64,000 bases of DNA from Paracrocinitomix mangrovi (GTDB lineage: Bacteria > Bacteroidota > Bacteroidia > Flavobacteriales_D > Crocinitomicaceae), in the NCBI RefSeq assembly GCF_019740355.2, contig NZ_CP091819.1, positions 1,736,001 through 1,800,000 of the forward strand. The letters are read 5' to 3'. Shown here one piece after another: positions 37,825 to 46,622 of the stretch; the stretch's first letter is position 1; every line of letters starts with the position of its first letter. The notes beneath the pieces are model-generated. The model did no database searches. It was not told the DNA's origin and worked only from the letters and a program-made list of their open reading frames with translations. A program made the translations under genes and the position numbers.

Positions 37825-38405
37825 CTCATTCCATGCAGGACCAATTGAAATACATAGAATTAAAAACTGGTTATTCTGATGACGGACCAGCATGGATAGG
37901 TATGGTGCAATTCTCAAAGTCTGGTAGGACAATTTACTTCAATGGTCAAGCATTCAAGTCGCTTAACGGACAGGGAGTTGGAGCTAATTACTATGATCTA
38001 GAATCACTAGATGAATATTGGATCTCAGGTGTAAAAAAAGACGGTACAGACCGCCATTGGGCTGGTGGAGGAAAAATTATGATCCAAAAAGACATAGTTG
38101 ACCAATACTTGACCATAACCGGGTGGTCGGAACTTGACAAAAACCAATACGAATTAGTTGAAATTGCACCAACGGATAAGCAGTACTTTAAAGATTTGGA
38201 AAACGAGACACTGGAAGAGGAACTAGACTTCCAAAAACTCAAAGAAAAAGAACTTCACAAGTTGACTGATGAAGAACTCGATTTTCTGATTGAGGAATTT
38301 GAATATGATGTACAAAGCACCAAATTCAGCAAGGCAAGGCGCAGTTTGTCTCGCAAATTGACTGAACTGCAAGAGGAAAAAGAAAAACGAGCCATAACAC
38401 AATAG
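37821..38405 (+). CDS. Cassette 6: soluble protein of a recurrent hypothetical family
   Basis: A 194 aa protein. Residues 1-110 form a compact beta-rich unit with GPAWIGMVQFSKSGRTIYF, YYDLESLDEYWISGVKK and HWAGGGKI. From memory, this pattern recurs in short bacterial hypotheticals. The C-terminal 70 residues are a charged helix (EELDF, KLTELQEEKEK). The ATG is in the core GTTATG, and the frame runs into its own attC. Function unknown. Confidence 0.78.
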   Translation: MAHSMQDQLKYIELKTGYSDDGPAWIGMVQFSKSGRTIYFNGQAFKSLNGQGVGANYYDLESLDEYWISGVKKDGTDRHWAGGGKIMIQKDIVDQYLTITGWSELDKNQYELVEIAPTDKQYFKDLENETLEEELDFQKLKEKELHKLTDEELDFLIEEFEYDVQSTKFSKARRSLSRKLTELQEEKEKRAITQ

Positions 38406-38560
38406 GTAAAGTTCATGTCCGACACTCTGGCAACGCTTTTCCCTCCCATTACTTGTACATATCCGGGCTGCCATCACTCGGTCGGACAAACCAGAATCCG
38501 GGGTTTTGGCCACCGCACATCAAGACGGCATAAATGCCTAACTTTACCCAAACGTTGTGT
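38392..38560 (+). repeat. attC site 6
   Basis: R'' CCATAAC; cassette ends GTTATGGCTCATT / AACGAGCCATAAC pair (rc GTTATGGCTCGTT). Core GTT at 38554. Type I with the right end GGCATAAATGCCTAACTTTACCC, which contains an ATG in frame with the next gene. Confidence 0.85.
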
Positions 38561-38578
38561 GTAATTACCAGAACCCAA

Positions 38579-38977
38579 TTGACTTCAGAATTCATTCATA
38601 GAATTACAGAAATCCTAAACAAGTTCAATGTCGACTATGTCGTAACTGGCGGAACTTCCAAAATAATTAGGGGCGAAGATTATTTGACATTTGATTTGGA
38701 TATTGTAGTGGAAAATTCCAATGATAATTTAAATAGAGTGAACAAGTTCGTACATCAAATTACGTCAGAGAAAATTGATCTTACGGATAATTTCAAATCA
38801 AACAGAATTACAAGAATAAATACGTTTCCATTCTCAATTGATATAATGCCTAGATTAGACGGTCTAGAAAATATTAACATCTTCAAAAACTCTGAATTAG
38901 TGGAATTCGAAGGACGAAAAATCCCATGCATTTCAGAAAGTGATTTGATGAAAAACTATAAAAGCTTTAAGACATGA
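38579..38977 (+). CDS. Cassette 7, gene a: nucleotidyltransferase-fold protein
   Basis: A protein of about 132 aa with a minimal nucleotidyltransferase signature: YVVTGGTSKII, then FDLDIVVE with two acidic metal ligands, and a third Asp in FSIDIMPRLDG. This resembles the AbiEii/MNT/DUF6036 group used in toxin-antitoxin and abortive-infection modules. The start is uncertain: TTG 38579, TTG 38555 in the core, or an ATG at 38534 inside the preceding attC. It overlaps gene b by ATGA. Confidence 0.75.
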   Translation: MTSEFIHRITEILNKFNVDYVVTGGTSKIIRGEDYLTFDLDIVVENSNDNLNRVNKFVHQITSEKIDLTDNFKSNRITRINTFPFSIDIMPRLDGLENINIFKNSELVEFEGRKIPCISESDLMKNYKSFKT

Positions 38978-39477
38978 ACGAACAAAAGATGGTATTCGTA
39001 ATCAACAGTTCCAAATCAAATTACGAGAATTCTCCTGAATTTGCGTCAATTTCATCCTACATAAAACCTACCATGTGGCATGCGGATGGTGATATAGAAA
39101 CCTTCTGCACTGAGATATCCTATTCGACATTTAAACTGTTGGACAATCAATTCTCATTCGACTTTGACAGATCAGCAAAGCAAGAAGGAAAAGTATCTTA
39201 CAAAGAATTTCTCAATGAAAATGAAATTCAGAGCCTGAGTTATTTCGATTATGGTGGGGAGAAAATATACCGATTGCTTTTACACGACATGGACTGGTAT
39301 AAAGTAAAATCAAAGGATTTGAAATTGATTTGTGACAAACTTCAAAATTATTTGGCATCTCATCAAATTCTGCATAGCACCGAAGTAATCACTGAAGACT
39401 TAGACAAGCTGTCTGCTATTGCTGAGTTCTGTAGCTCCAATAATCTGAATTTGTCAGTGTTCGACCCAAACTTTTAA
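38974..39477 (+). CDS. Cassette 7, gene b: partner of the nucleotidyltransferase, unknown
   Basis: A 167 aa soluble protein starting at the ATG that overlaps the stop of gene a, so the two are translationally coupled. No RxxxxH of HEPN proteins or DNA-binding domain is seen. The pairing inside one mobile cassette suggests joint function, possibly toxin and antidote. Confidence 0.72.
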   Translation: MNEQKMVFVINSSKSNYENSPEFASISSYIKPTMWHADGDIETFCTEISYSTFKLLDNQFSFDFDRSAKQEGKVSYKEFLNENEIQSLSYFDYGGEKIYRLLLHDMDWYKVKSKDLKLICDKLQNYLASHQILHSTEVITEDLDKLSAIAEFCSSNNLNLSVFDPNF

Positions 39478-39483
39478 AACTAC

Positions 39484-39653
39484 ACACAACACAATAGGTA
39501 AAGTTCATGCCCGACACTCTGGCCGCGCTTTTCCCTCCCAGCACGTGTACATATCCGGGCTGCCATCACTCGGTCGGACAAACCAGAGTCCGGGGTTTCT
39601 TGCCAGCGCACATCAAGACGGCATAAATGCCTAACTTTACCCAAACGTTATAA
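39484..39653 (+). repeat. attC site 7
   Basis: R'' ACACAAC; cassette ends GTTGTGTGTAATT / AACTACACACAAC match, proving both genes belong to one cassette. Core GTT at 39647. Type I with the GGCATAAATGCC right end. Confidence 0.85.
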
Positions 39654-39664
39654 GCAATTACGAT

Positions 39665-40132
39665 TTGGACGAAGAGTTATTCAATAGTATTAAGGACAAT
39701 GCACTTGGGTGGGAATTCGACTGGTTTGCATTTGATAAAAAAGGACAAATCGGAATGTTCACAACATTTTATGGCTGCATAGTTCCAAGTCAAGTTTGGG
39801 AATCTTATGAAAACTACGGAAATACTTTGAACTACTTTATTGGTTTGCAACCTGAACTTACACCGGAACAAATACTGGACTCAATTCCTGGGCAGACCAA
39901 TGACTGGAAAGAATATGCCAAAACAGGACTTTTTGCTCATAATTACGAAAGCACGGACTACGGTGCTACAAAAGATTATTATGAATTGAAAGTCAAACCA
40001 GAAAAACCATTGCTCAAAGCGGACTTGAAATTGGAAAAGCAGTATATCGAAGCAATGCCTGTGCTAGATGTAGAGTTTGGAGTTGACACCCAAATCAACA
40101 GTAAAGGGATTGAAAAACTGCTTATAACATAA
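39665..40132 (+). CDS. Cassette 8: soluble acidic protein, unknown
   Basis: A 155 aa protein, TTG start at 39665. The first half resembles small immunity-type proteins in composition (EFDWFAFDKKGQIGMFTTF, aromatic and acidic), but no family is assigned. The stop codon lies inside the R'' region, so the attC encodes the last residues (LLIT). Confidence 0.72.
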   Translation: MDEELFNSIKDNALGWEFDWFAFDKKGQIGMFTTFYGCIVPSQVWESYENYGNTLNYFIGLQPELTPEQILDSIPGQTNDWKEYAKTGLFAHNYESTDYGATKDYYELKVKPEKPLLKADLKLEKQYIEAMPVLDVEFGVDTQINSKGIEKLLIT

Positions 40133-40288
40133 TAGCTAAAGCATACGTCCGACACTTGGCCGGCGCGCTTTCGCCCATTACTTGCCCATAATCCGGGCGG
40201 CCATCTCGGTCGGACAGCCAGAGTCCGGGGATTTTTTGCCCGCACACTTCGCACGCAATAAATTGCTAGCTTTAGCCAAACGTTATGC
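40122..40288 (+). repeat. attC site 8
   Basis: R'' TTATAAC; cassette ends GTTATAAGCAATT / AACTGCTTATAAC match. Core GTT at 40282. Type I. Confidence 0.85.
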
Positions 40289-40812
40289 ACAATTGCAGTA
40301 TGGACGGAATCACCTTCATAGAAAATGTAATCCCTAATCCTGAAAAACTCTACGAAAAACTAGAGCTTTCAGTCAATTGGGATGAACGCATGCACGCTCG
40401 AAAGACAGCAAGCTACGGAGTTGCATATAACTATTCACAAATCAGTTATCCTTTTCAAGAATTTACGCCTGAACTTGTTGGACTGCTTGATTTAATTGAA
40501 AAACATCTCGGTTTCAGACCGAATAATTGCTTAATCAACTTTTATCTTGACGGAAAGTCAACCATGGGTTGGCATTCGGATCAGACAGATATTTTGCATG
40601 ACGGAACAGGTGTAGCAATTATTTCTCTTGGAGACACTCGGTCACTGAGATTCAGAGAAATTGCAAATAAAGAAAATAAATTAGACTTCCCATTACCAGC
40701 TGGATCACTGATTTATATGACACAGGAAGTTCAGGATCTTTGGCATCATTCTGTACCTAAATCGCCAGAAAGCAAAGGTAGAATGAGTCTGACATTTCGT
40801 AGAATTAAATAA
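40285..40812 (+). CDS. Cassette 9: AlkB-like 2-oxoglutarate/Fe(II) dioxygenase
   Basis: A 175 aa member of the AlkB superfamily, which oxidatively removes alkyl groups from nucleic acids or acts on other substrates. Iron ligands are H97 and D99 (GWHSDQ) and probably H155 (WHHSVP). R166 and R172 (RMSLTFRR) fit the 2-oxoglutarate and substrate arginines. NFYLDGKSTMGWHSD is typical. The ATG in the core GTTATG or a second ATG at 40300 can start it. A DNA-repair role is likely but unproven. Confidence 0.9.
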   Translation: MHNCSMDGITFIENVIPNPEKLYEKLELSVNWDERMHARKTASYGVAYNYSQISYPFQEFTPELVGLLDLIEKHLGFRPNNCLINFYLDGKSTMGWHSDQTDILHDGTGVAIISLGDTRSLRFREIANKENKLDFPLPAGSLIYMTQEVQDLWHHSVPKSPESKGRMSLTFRRIK

Positions 40813-40816
40813 CTGT

Positions 40817-40987
40817 GCATAACACAATAGGTAAAGCACATGTCCTTCCCATTTTTGCCAACTCACTTGCACCCATTACGTGCCCATGAAGTGGTTTTTG
40901 CCTTCACACGGTCGGACAGCCAGAGTACGGGTTTGGCCAGCGCACTTCACGTCGCAATAAATTGCTAGCTTTACCCAAACGTTAGGG
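40817..40987 (+). repeat. attC site 9
   Basis: R'' GCATAAC; cassette ends GTTATGCACAATT / AACTGTGCATAAC match. Core GTT at 40981. Type I with a diverged left inner arm (GTCCTTCCC). Confidence 0.85.
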
Positions 40988-41030
40988 GTAATTGTCTGTA
41001 GGACAAAAACCAACCTAACGGACCCAAAAC

Positions 41031-41486
41031 TTGAAAACAAAGCATATTCATATCGCTTACGGACTGACAGCTCTATTATTGCTGTTTATGTCTTTATTCA
41101 CTGGAGCAACATTTGATATTGCATTGCATGATACATATGTAGTCATACCAAATTGGCACATTTTCATTGTGCTTTCATTTCTATTCGGACTGTACTTTAT
41201 TGTCGCTTACCTACTTTACAAGAATTCAAGAGCTATGCGAAAAGTTTTGGGCCTAATTCATTGGTCAATTACTGTACTCGGACTAATTACGAGTGCATTG
41301 CTAGTTAAAAATATAATCAACGAAACACCAAGACGATACTATGATTATAGTGTGTATGATCCTGAAAATACTTACTCAAACTCTACAGACTTGAATTATG
41401 TCTTAGGGATAGTTCTAATCATCACACTAATCGCCCAACTGCTATTCGTTCTGAATTTGGTTTTAGCACTGACCAAAAAAGAGTGA
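41031..41486 (+). CDS. Cassette 10: COX1-motif membrane protein (copy 2 of 2)
   Basis: The predicted protein is identical to that of cassette 4 (151 aa, TTG start, HDTYVV motif). The copied unit is 677 bp between core GTT sites (40981 to 41658), including leader and attC. The DNA outside the cores differs on both sides, as expected for a cassette inserted a second time. Confidence 0.8.
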   Translation: MKTKHIHIAYGLTALLLLFMSLFTGATFDIALHDTYVVIPNWHIFIVLSFLFGLYFIVAYLLYKNSRAMRKVLGLIHWSITVLGLITSALLVKNIINETPRRYYDYSVYDPENTYSNSTDLNYVLGIVLIITLIAQLLFVLNLVLALTKKE

Positions 41487-41494
41487 AAAACTAC

Positions 41495-41664
41495 CCCTAA
41501 CATAATAACTAAAAATCATGTCCGACACTCTGGCCACGCTTCTTCCTCCCATTACTTGTCCATAGTCCGGGCGGCCATCACTCGGTCGGACAGCCAAAGT
41601 CCGGGTTTTTTGGCCAACGCACTTCACGACGCAATAAATTGCTATTTTTAGTCAAACGTTGTAC
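41495..41664 (+). repeat. attC site 10
   Basis: Copy of attC site 4 up to the core GTT at 41658, where identity ends (GTTGTACG instead of GTTATGAG). Confidence 0.85.
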
Positions 41665-41672
41665 GCCATTAG

Positions 41673-42068
41673 ATGAAAGTTTCAGATAATCAAATAAGGT
41701 TTGTGCTAATAGATTCTGTTAATGATGATATCATGCAACTGTGGGAAATTAATTCTGACTTACAACGTGAATTTGGCTCTGAACCAAATTTAATTGAACG
41801 GACTGTAAAACTAATTTTGGAATATCTTGAAACAGGACTTATTTGTGCAGGTAAATTAGACTGGAAAAATTCAAGTCCAGAGTTTAATAGAATTTCTCTA
41901 TCGGAAGCTCAGGCTGTAATTCGAGATCATGAAAATTGGAAAAATTTTGATTCAAATTCTGGCAAAGAGTGGAGCTATGCTCTCAGTTCTACCAACCTTG
42001 AAAATTCAATTGCAGAGGAGAACCGTCTGGCTACCATAGTGAAAAACGGCGCACAACATAATAGCTAA
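41673..42068 (+). CDS. Cassette 11: soluble acidic protein, unknown
   Basis: A 131 aa protein with ISLSEAQAVIRDHENWKNF in its second half. No domain recognised. The frame continues through the R'' box and stops at TAG in the L'' box (TAGCTAAA), so the last residues (AQHNS) are attC-encoded. Confidence 0.72.
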   Translation: MKVSDNQIRFVLIDSVNDDIMQLWEINSDLQREFGSEPNLIERTVKLILEYLETGLICAGKLDWKNSSPEFNRISLSEAQAVIRDHENWKNFDSNSGKEWSYALSSTNLENSIAEENRLATIVKNGAQHNS

Positions 42069-42221
42069 AATTCATGTCCGACACTCTGGCCACGCTTTTA
42101 CCGCCCATTACGTGTCCATAATCCGGGCGTCCAACTCGCGGTCGGACAGACCAGAATCCGGGGTTTTTCCCCACCGCACATCAAGTCGCCATAAATGGCT
42201 AATTTTAGCCAAACGTTATGC
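42051..42221 (+). repeat. attC site 11
   Basis: R'' GCACAAC; cassette ends GTTGTACGCCATT / AACGGCGCACAAC pair (rc GTTGTGCGCCGTT). Core GTT at 42215. Type I with the right end CGCCATAAATGGC. Confidence 0.85.
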
Positions 42222-42784
42222 ACAATTACGCAAAAATAATCAAAGTACTTACCTTAATTTTTTTGTTTTGCACAAAGACCACCTTTTGCCAAGAGATTAA
42301 TATAAACTGGAAAGCTTATCAGTCTGAAATAAATAAAGCCGACAGAAATTTTAGAAATCAAAAATTCCAGAAAGCTCTCAATCATTACAAAATAGCCTCA
42401 AAAGAATGGAAATTCAACTATGTACAAAGTATGATCTCAATTTGCGAATCTTTGGTTGACAAAATTGAAAATTCAAAGAATCCAAATCTGGCAGTAGTCT
42501 CGTTCGCCGATTCTTTATTTACTAAAAGAAATTATTGCTTGTCATATCGAATTTATTCAGGATGTAAACAAGACGCTCATGTCACTTCTAGAATAAATGA
42601 TATTGATAAAATGGTAATACATTGTGATTCAGATGAAGAGCAATATTTCGCAATTATTCAGACAGCAGAAAAATATGTTAAAGAAGGAAACCATGAAAAA
42701 GCATTACTGTTGTTTCAAAGAGCATTAGCTATTAATCCTAATGATCCATATCCAAAAAAGAGAATTACGGACTTAGGTGGTTAA
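42218..42784 (+). CDS. Cassette 12: secreted TPR-like protein
   Basis: A 188 aa protein with a signal peptide (FLFCTKTTFCQ) followed by TPR-like helices: FRNQKFQKALNHYKIA at about 44-59 and VKEGNHEKALLLFQRAL near the C-terminus. Probably periplasmic. The ATG is in the core GTTATG. Partner unknown. Confidence 0.78.
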   Translation: MHNYAKIIKVLTLIFLFCTKTTFCQEININWKAYQSEINKADRNFRNQKFQKALNHYKIASKEWKFNYVQSMISICESLVDKIENSKNPNLAVVSFADSLFTKRNYCLSYRIYSGCKQDAHVTSRINDIDKMVIHCDSDEEQYFAIIQTAEKYVKEGNHEKALLLFQRALAINPNDPYPKKRITDLGG

Positions 42785-42790
42785 AACTGT

Positions 42791-42982
42791 GCATAACACA
42801 ATAGGTAAAGCAAAGCGTCCTCCCTTGTCCATCACACTTGCTCCCATTTGCGTGTACATATCTTGGTTTGGCCACTTCACGTAGGACGCGCCCAGTATCC
42901 GGGGTTTGGCCTGCGCACTTTCGCACGTAATTTGTATTTGCTGCGCAAACAACAAATCACTAGCTTTAGCCAAACGTTATGC
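42791..42982 (+). repeat. attC site 12
   Basis: R'' GCATAAC; cassette ends GTTATGCACAATT / AACTGTGCATAAC match. Core GTT at 42976. 192 bp with an extra AT-rich hairpin (GTAATTTGTATTTGCTGCGC). Confidence 0.85.
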
Positions 42983-43500
42983 TTCATTCCGAACCAGAAA
43001 TTAATGACTTAGAAGTAATGGCTATTTTCAGAATGGCACTAGAGAAGTCTATAATTGAACAGAAATCTGTAGTTGAATGGTCGGACAAAATCATATCTTC
43101 AAATCCAGAAAATGTCCCTGACTTTGCGCTCGAACTAAGTATATCTGGCAACTACGGAGTTAATGAAGCTGTTCACTTATTGCGTGAAAACGAGTCAACT
43201 TTGGAAAATCCAGTGTTATGGAAAATCTTATACGGACTTGTAGGCCTATTTTATCGGGAAAAGCAAATCGAACTCTCGCGTGCATGCAATGCTATTGCTG
43301 ATTTTGCCAATGAAATTATGTCAAAAACCGAATATGACCTATTTGGAATGTCAGTGTCTGATGCATACTTTCTTGCTGAAAATGGTTCTTATGGAAATTT
43401 GGAGAATGTCGAAAAGTCTTTACTAGAATTAACAGAAGAACAATTGCATCTTGGCAAGTGGTTCAGATCAAAATACTTAATGCAGAAAAACGAAGCATAA
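42979..43500 (+). CDS. Cassette 13: helical protein (copy 2 of 2)
   Basis: The predicted protein is identical to that of cassette 2 (173 aa). The copied unit spans 681 bp between cores, 42976 to 43657. Flanking attC sequences differ, so this is a second copy of a whole cassette rather than a longer segmental duplication. Confidence 0.82.
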   Translation: MLHSEPEINDLEVMAIFRMALEKSIIEQKSVVEWSDKIISSNPENVPDFALELSISGNYGVNEAVHLLRENESTLENPVLWKILYGLVGLFYREKQIELSRACNAIADFANEIMSKTEYDLFGMSVSDAYFLAENGSYGNLENVEKSLLELTEEQLHLGKWFRSKYLMQKNEA

Positions 43501-43663
43501 CACAATAGCTAAAGCAAAGCGTCTACCCTTGGCCAGCACACCTGCTCCCAATGGCGTGTACAAAGTCCTGGTTTGGCCTAACACGGTGGACTACCAAAGT
43601 ACGGGGTTTTGGCCTGCGCACTTTCGCACGCAATAAATTGCTAGCTTTAGCCAAACGTTAGCA
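43495..43663 (+). repeat. attC site 13
   Basis: Copy of attC site 2 up to the core GTT at 43657; beyond GTTA the sequences differ (GCATT here, TGTGT there). Confidence 0.85.
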
Positions 43664-43678
43664 TTAATTACCCAAAAC

Positions 43679-44272
43679 ATGAAATTCCATCTCTTTATTC
43701 TACCGTTTTTGCTGTTTGCATGTGCTGGAACTGAGCAAGAAAATAATGCGGAGCAAGAAGAAACAAATCTCGATAAGAATGACGAGCCAACTTTCACAGG
43801 ATACTTATCGAAAATTCCAGATGAAAAATTGCCTTTTGAAATTGATTGCAGCACTCCATTTTTTAAGTTTGATATCAGTTATAAAGTTTATGAAAAGTAT
43901 ATCCCTGAAGGAGGCTCCACTTATAGCAAACTGATAACGGAAGCTGGACACAACCTGGTTGTTTACACATTTGCCGGTGACATCATCAATCCAATACTAT
44001 ATTCATACGATTCCAACGGACAAGTAATTGACTCATTATGGCTGTATAATGGATCATGCAACGGAGACCCTTGGCTTGAGAGTAGCTGTCACACTATCGT
44101 AAGAGAAGATTTAACAATCGAAATGCATGATACTATTCAACACTATTTCTTCAATGACACTATTAGAAGACTAGACTCAACCTCTCTTGAAACTGAGCTT
44201 TACAAGGTCAACGAAGAAGGAAAGTTCGCATTTGTTAGCAAAAATACCGTGTTATTAGGAGTAGAAAACTAA
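43679..44272 (+). CDS. Cassette 14: lipoprotein, unknown
   Basis: A 197 aa lipoprotein (FLLFACAGT). After the lipobox comes an acidic, Glu/Asn-rich linker and a beta-rich domain with several Cys (GSCNGDPWLESSC). ATG at 43679, 22 bp after the core. Function unknown. First of the clear lipoprotein cassettes. Confidence 0.78.
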   Translation: MKFHLFILPFLLFACAGTEQENNAEQEETNLDKNDEPTFTGYLSKIPDEKLPFEIDCSTPFFKFDISYKVYEKYIPEGGSTYSKLITEAGHNLVVYTFAGDIINPILYSYDSNGQVIDSLWLYNGSCNGDPWLESSCHTIVREDLTIEMHDTIQHYFFNDTIRRLDSTSLETELYKVNEEGKFAFVSKNTVLLGVEN

Positions 44273-44440
44273 TGCTAACATAGTAGGTAAAGCTCACGTC
44301 CGACACTCGTCCACGCGCTTTTCGCCCATTACTTGTCCATAGTCCGGGCGGCCACCACTCGGTCGGACAGCCAAAGTCCGGGATTTTTTGCCTACACACT
44401 TCGCACGCAATAAATTGCTAGCTTTAGCCAAACGTTATGT
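44273..44440 (+). repeat. attC site 14
   Basis: R'' TGCTAAC; cassette ends GTTAGCATTAATT / AACTAATGCTAAC match. Core GTT at 44434. Type I. Confidence 0.85.
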
Positions 44441-44446
44441 GCAATT

Positions 44447-44812
44447 ATGGGACTGAAACGGGCAATTGACCAGTATTCTGGTAACAATCAAACTTTAGAA
44501 GAACATTACGAATTCTTGAAAGGATACAATCCCATACTTTCACAAAACATGATTCAATGTCTTAAAGTTTTAAACGATAATCTGAAAAAAAGGGATTACT
44601 ATGCATTCACTTCACATGAAACTTTAGTCTTTGTGGATGGACATAGATCGAATTCGAACCCTATAGCATTCGTTCAATGCAAATTTCAGCAACCAGAACT
44701 TCTTGAAGTGGGTATTTGTAAAGGACCAAATCTCCAAGATAGAGTTTTAACAAAGTCTGATCTGACCATTTCGGAAGCAATGGAAACTATATTGAGTTAT
44801 TTGCAAAAATGA
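44447..44812 (+). CDS. Cassette 15: small soluble protein, unknown
   Basis: A 121 aa protein with a helical N-terminal half and a beta-rich second half (YYAFTSHETLVFVDGHR). ATG at 44447, 13 bp after the core G. No domain recognised. Confidence 0.72.
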   Translation: MGLKRAIDQYSGNNQTLEEHYEFLKGYNPILSQNMIQCLKVLNDNLKKRDYYAFTSHETLVFVDGHRSNSNPIAFVQCKFQQPELLEVGICKGPNLQDRVLTKSDLTISEAMETILSYLQK

Positions 44813-44820
44813 AAAACTGC

Positions 44821-44958
44821 ACATAACACAATAGGTAAAGCGCATGACCTAACCATTTTTACCTTCACCCCTAAAAGCCATCAGGATCGCACCCAATTCA
44901 ACTAAAATTTCATTTTCGTTGAACAAAGTAAATTGTTAGTTTTAGCCAAACGTTAACA
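44821..44958 (+). repeat. attC site 15
   Basis: R'' ACATAAC; cassette ends GTTATGTGCAATT / AACTGCACATAAC match. Core GTT at 44952. First type II site: the right half carries the TTCAACTA...TCGTTGAACAAAG module; 138 bp. Confidence 0.83.
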
Positions 44959-44983
44959 TTAATTAAAACCAAAACTTAAAACT

Positions 44984-45472
44984 ATGGGACTGTTCAGTAG
45001 GAAAAAGAAATCGAATTCAGAAGAGCCAAAAAAGCAAGAAAGCTCTCAGCTTGATGAATTCACACAACAAATGTCGGACACTGCTGAACAATGTGTAGCC
45101 CGTTTTAAGGATCGCCATAATTTGGATTTTTCGGTGAAAAGTCTCGAGTTAATTGATGAACTTCTTGAAGAAGCTTCTGACTTTTACCCAGAAATGCCGG
45201 ACGGACAAAAAAAGGGAATGATCCAATCGTTTGGTTCATACATATTTGAAGTCGCTCGAAGAAATTATGGCGGAAAATACTTTTGGTATGACCAGGGAAA
45301 TCAACCAATATTTGTCACTGGACAACCAAAGTTTGAAATCTCTTTAATTGCTTTCGACAAAGTCAAAGGAAGACTGGAAAATGGAAAAGAAGATAATATC
45401 CCATTCTTCTTTGCCGGTTACACTGAAAGAGTCGAGAGCGCTAAGGAGGGTGATCGCGCTACCATTGTGTAG
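44984..45472 (+). CDS. Cassette 16: soluble protein of unknown function
   Basis: A 162 aa protein: lysine-rich N-terminus (MGLFSRKKK), a helical region with MSDTAEQCVARF, then GGKYFWYDQGNQPIFVTGQP and a C-terminal FFFAGYTERV. The pattern looks like a conserved small family, but I cannot name it. Confidence 0.74.
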   Translation: MGLFSRKKKSNSEEPKKQESSQLDEFTQQMSDTAEQCVARFKDRHNLDFSVKSLELIDELLEEASDFYPEMPDGQKKGMIQSFGSYIFEVARRNYGGKYFWYDQGNQPIFVTGQPKFEISLIAFDKVKGRLENGKEDNIPFFFAGYTERVESAKEGDRATIV

Positions 45473-45480
45473 AAAACTAA

Positions 45481-45706
45481 TGTTAACATAATAGCTAAAG
45501 CTAAGCGTCCACCCTTGGACGCCGCACTTGCTCCCATTTGAGTGTCCAAAGTTCTGGTTTGGCCTAACTCGGTAGACAGCCATCCCGAGGACTCGGGAGG
45601 TTTTTTTTGCCTACACTCCCGATAGCTATCGGGATCGCACGCAATTCAACTACAAATTCATTTTTGTTGAACAAAGTAAATTGCTAGATTTAACCAAACG
45701 TTATGC
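45481..45706 (+). repeat. attC site 16
   Basis: R'' TGTTAAC; cassette ends GTTAACATTAATT / AACTAATGTTAAC match. Core GTT at 45700. 226 bp hybrid: a type I left arm, CCCGAGGACTCGGG, the 16-nt palindrome CCCGATAGCTATCGGG (45618-45633), and the type II right arm. Confidence 0.85.
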
Positions 45707-46494
45707 TTCATTCAGTCATCAGCATTTTACAACCGAATATCTTAATAGCAGCAGCAGTTGCTTTAATATTCTGTTCTTGTAATGGTGAAAATACATCTAG
45801 TAATGAAAATGTCAACGATATCAATAGTTCTGAAGATTTGACAATTTGGACTTATGATCCTGTTAAAGACACCATTTTATTGAATGAAGAATTTCCAATT
45901 GAGTCACTTCATTTAGATCAAATATTAGAGATTCAAAATTCAAACTATGATAACAAAGTATTCTTAGAATACTCTAAAAAATCTAATGACGCAATCTTTG
46001 TAAAAATCCAAGACAGTAAATTTCTAACTCAAAGGATGGGAAGCACGGGTGCATATGAATATATGGTATCCGCGACTTTTAATCTGACTGAACTACCTGA
46101 TATTAACTTCGTGAATTTTGATTTTGAAATAGGTGATCATGCTAGTCCTGGCACTTATAACCGCAACCATTTTTGGAATGAAATACTGCCTGAAAATGAC
46201 AGTTTATTTTATCGATATATCGAGTACTTGGACGTTGTTTTTCTCGACAAGAATCCAAAAAACACACTCCCATATACTCCCATTCTCGTTGGTACAGACT
46301 CGTCTTATGGATGGCGTAACACGGATATTGCCAGAGTAATAGGATTTTTAGACAAGGCTACTAATCGGCATACGCAATTTGAAATCAGTTATGGGACATT
46401 TGGTGCTTACATCAACAATTATACTGATTCACTGTATAATCTAGAGCGCATGGAATGGCTCAATTTATATGAAAAACGAAGCATAACAAAGTAA
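45703..46494 (+). CDS. Cassette 17: lipoprotein, unknown
   Basis: A 263 aa lipoprotein (ALIFCSCNGEN) starting at the ATG in the core. The mature protein is acidic and beta-rich with many Asn and Tyr. The frame ends inside its attC (RSITK). It resembles no family known to me. Confidence 0.76.
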   Translation: MLHSVISILQPNILIAAAVALIFCSCNGENTSSNENVNDINSSEDLTIWTYDPVKDTILLNEEFPIESLHLDQILEIQNSNYDNKVFLEYSKKSNDAIFVKIQDSKFLTQRMGSTGAYEYMVSATFNLTELPDINFVNFDFEIGDHASPGTYNRNHFWNEILPENDSLFYRYIEYLDVVFLDKNPKNTLPYTPILVGTDSSYGWRNTDIARVIGFLDKATNRHTQFEISYGTFGAYINNYTDSLYNLERMEWLNLYEKRSITK

Positions 46495-46601
46495 GCAAGG
46501 CTAACTTCCAACCTTCATTTATCAAACATTAAAACCCAATTCAACTACAATTTCATTTTCGTTGAACAAAGTAAATTGCTAGCTTTAGCCAAACGTTAGC
46601 T
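46481..46601 (+). repeat. attC site 17
   Basis: R'' GCATAAC; cassette ends GTTATGCTTCATT / AACGAAGCATAAC pair. Core GTT at 46595. Short type II, 121 bp; the middle is AT-rich (CTTCCAACCTTCATTTATC) and resembles attC site 38. Confidence 0.83.
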
Positions 46602-46622
46602 ACAATTACAATAGGAACCACC

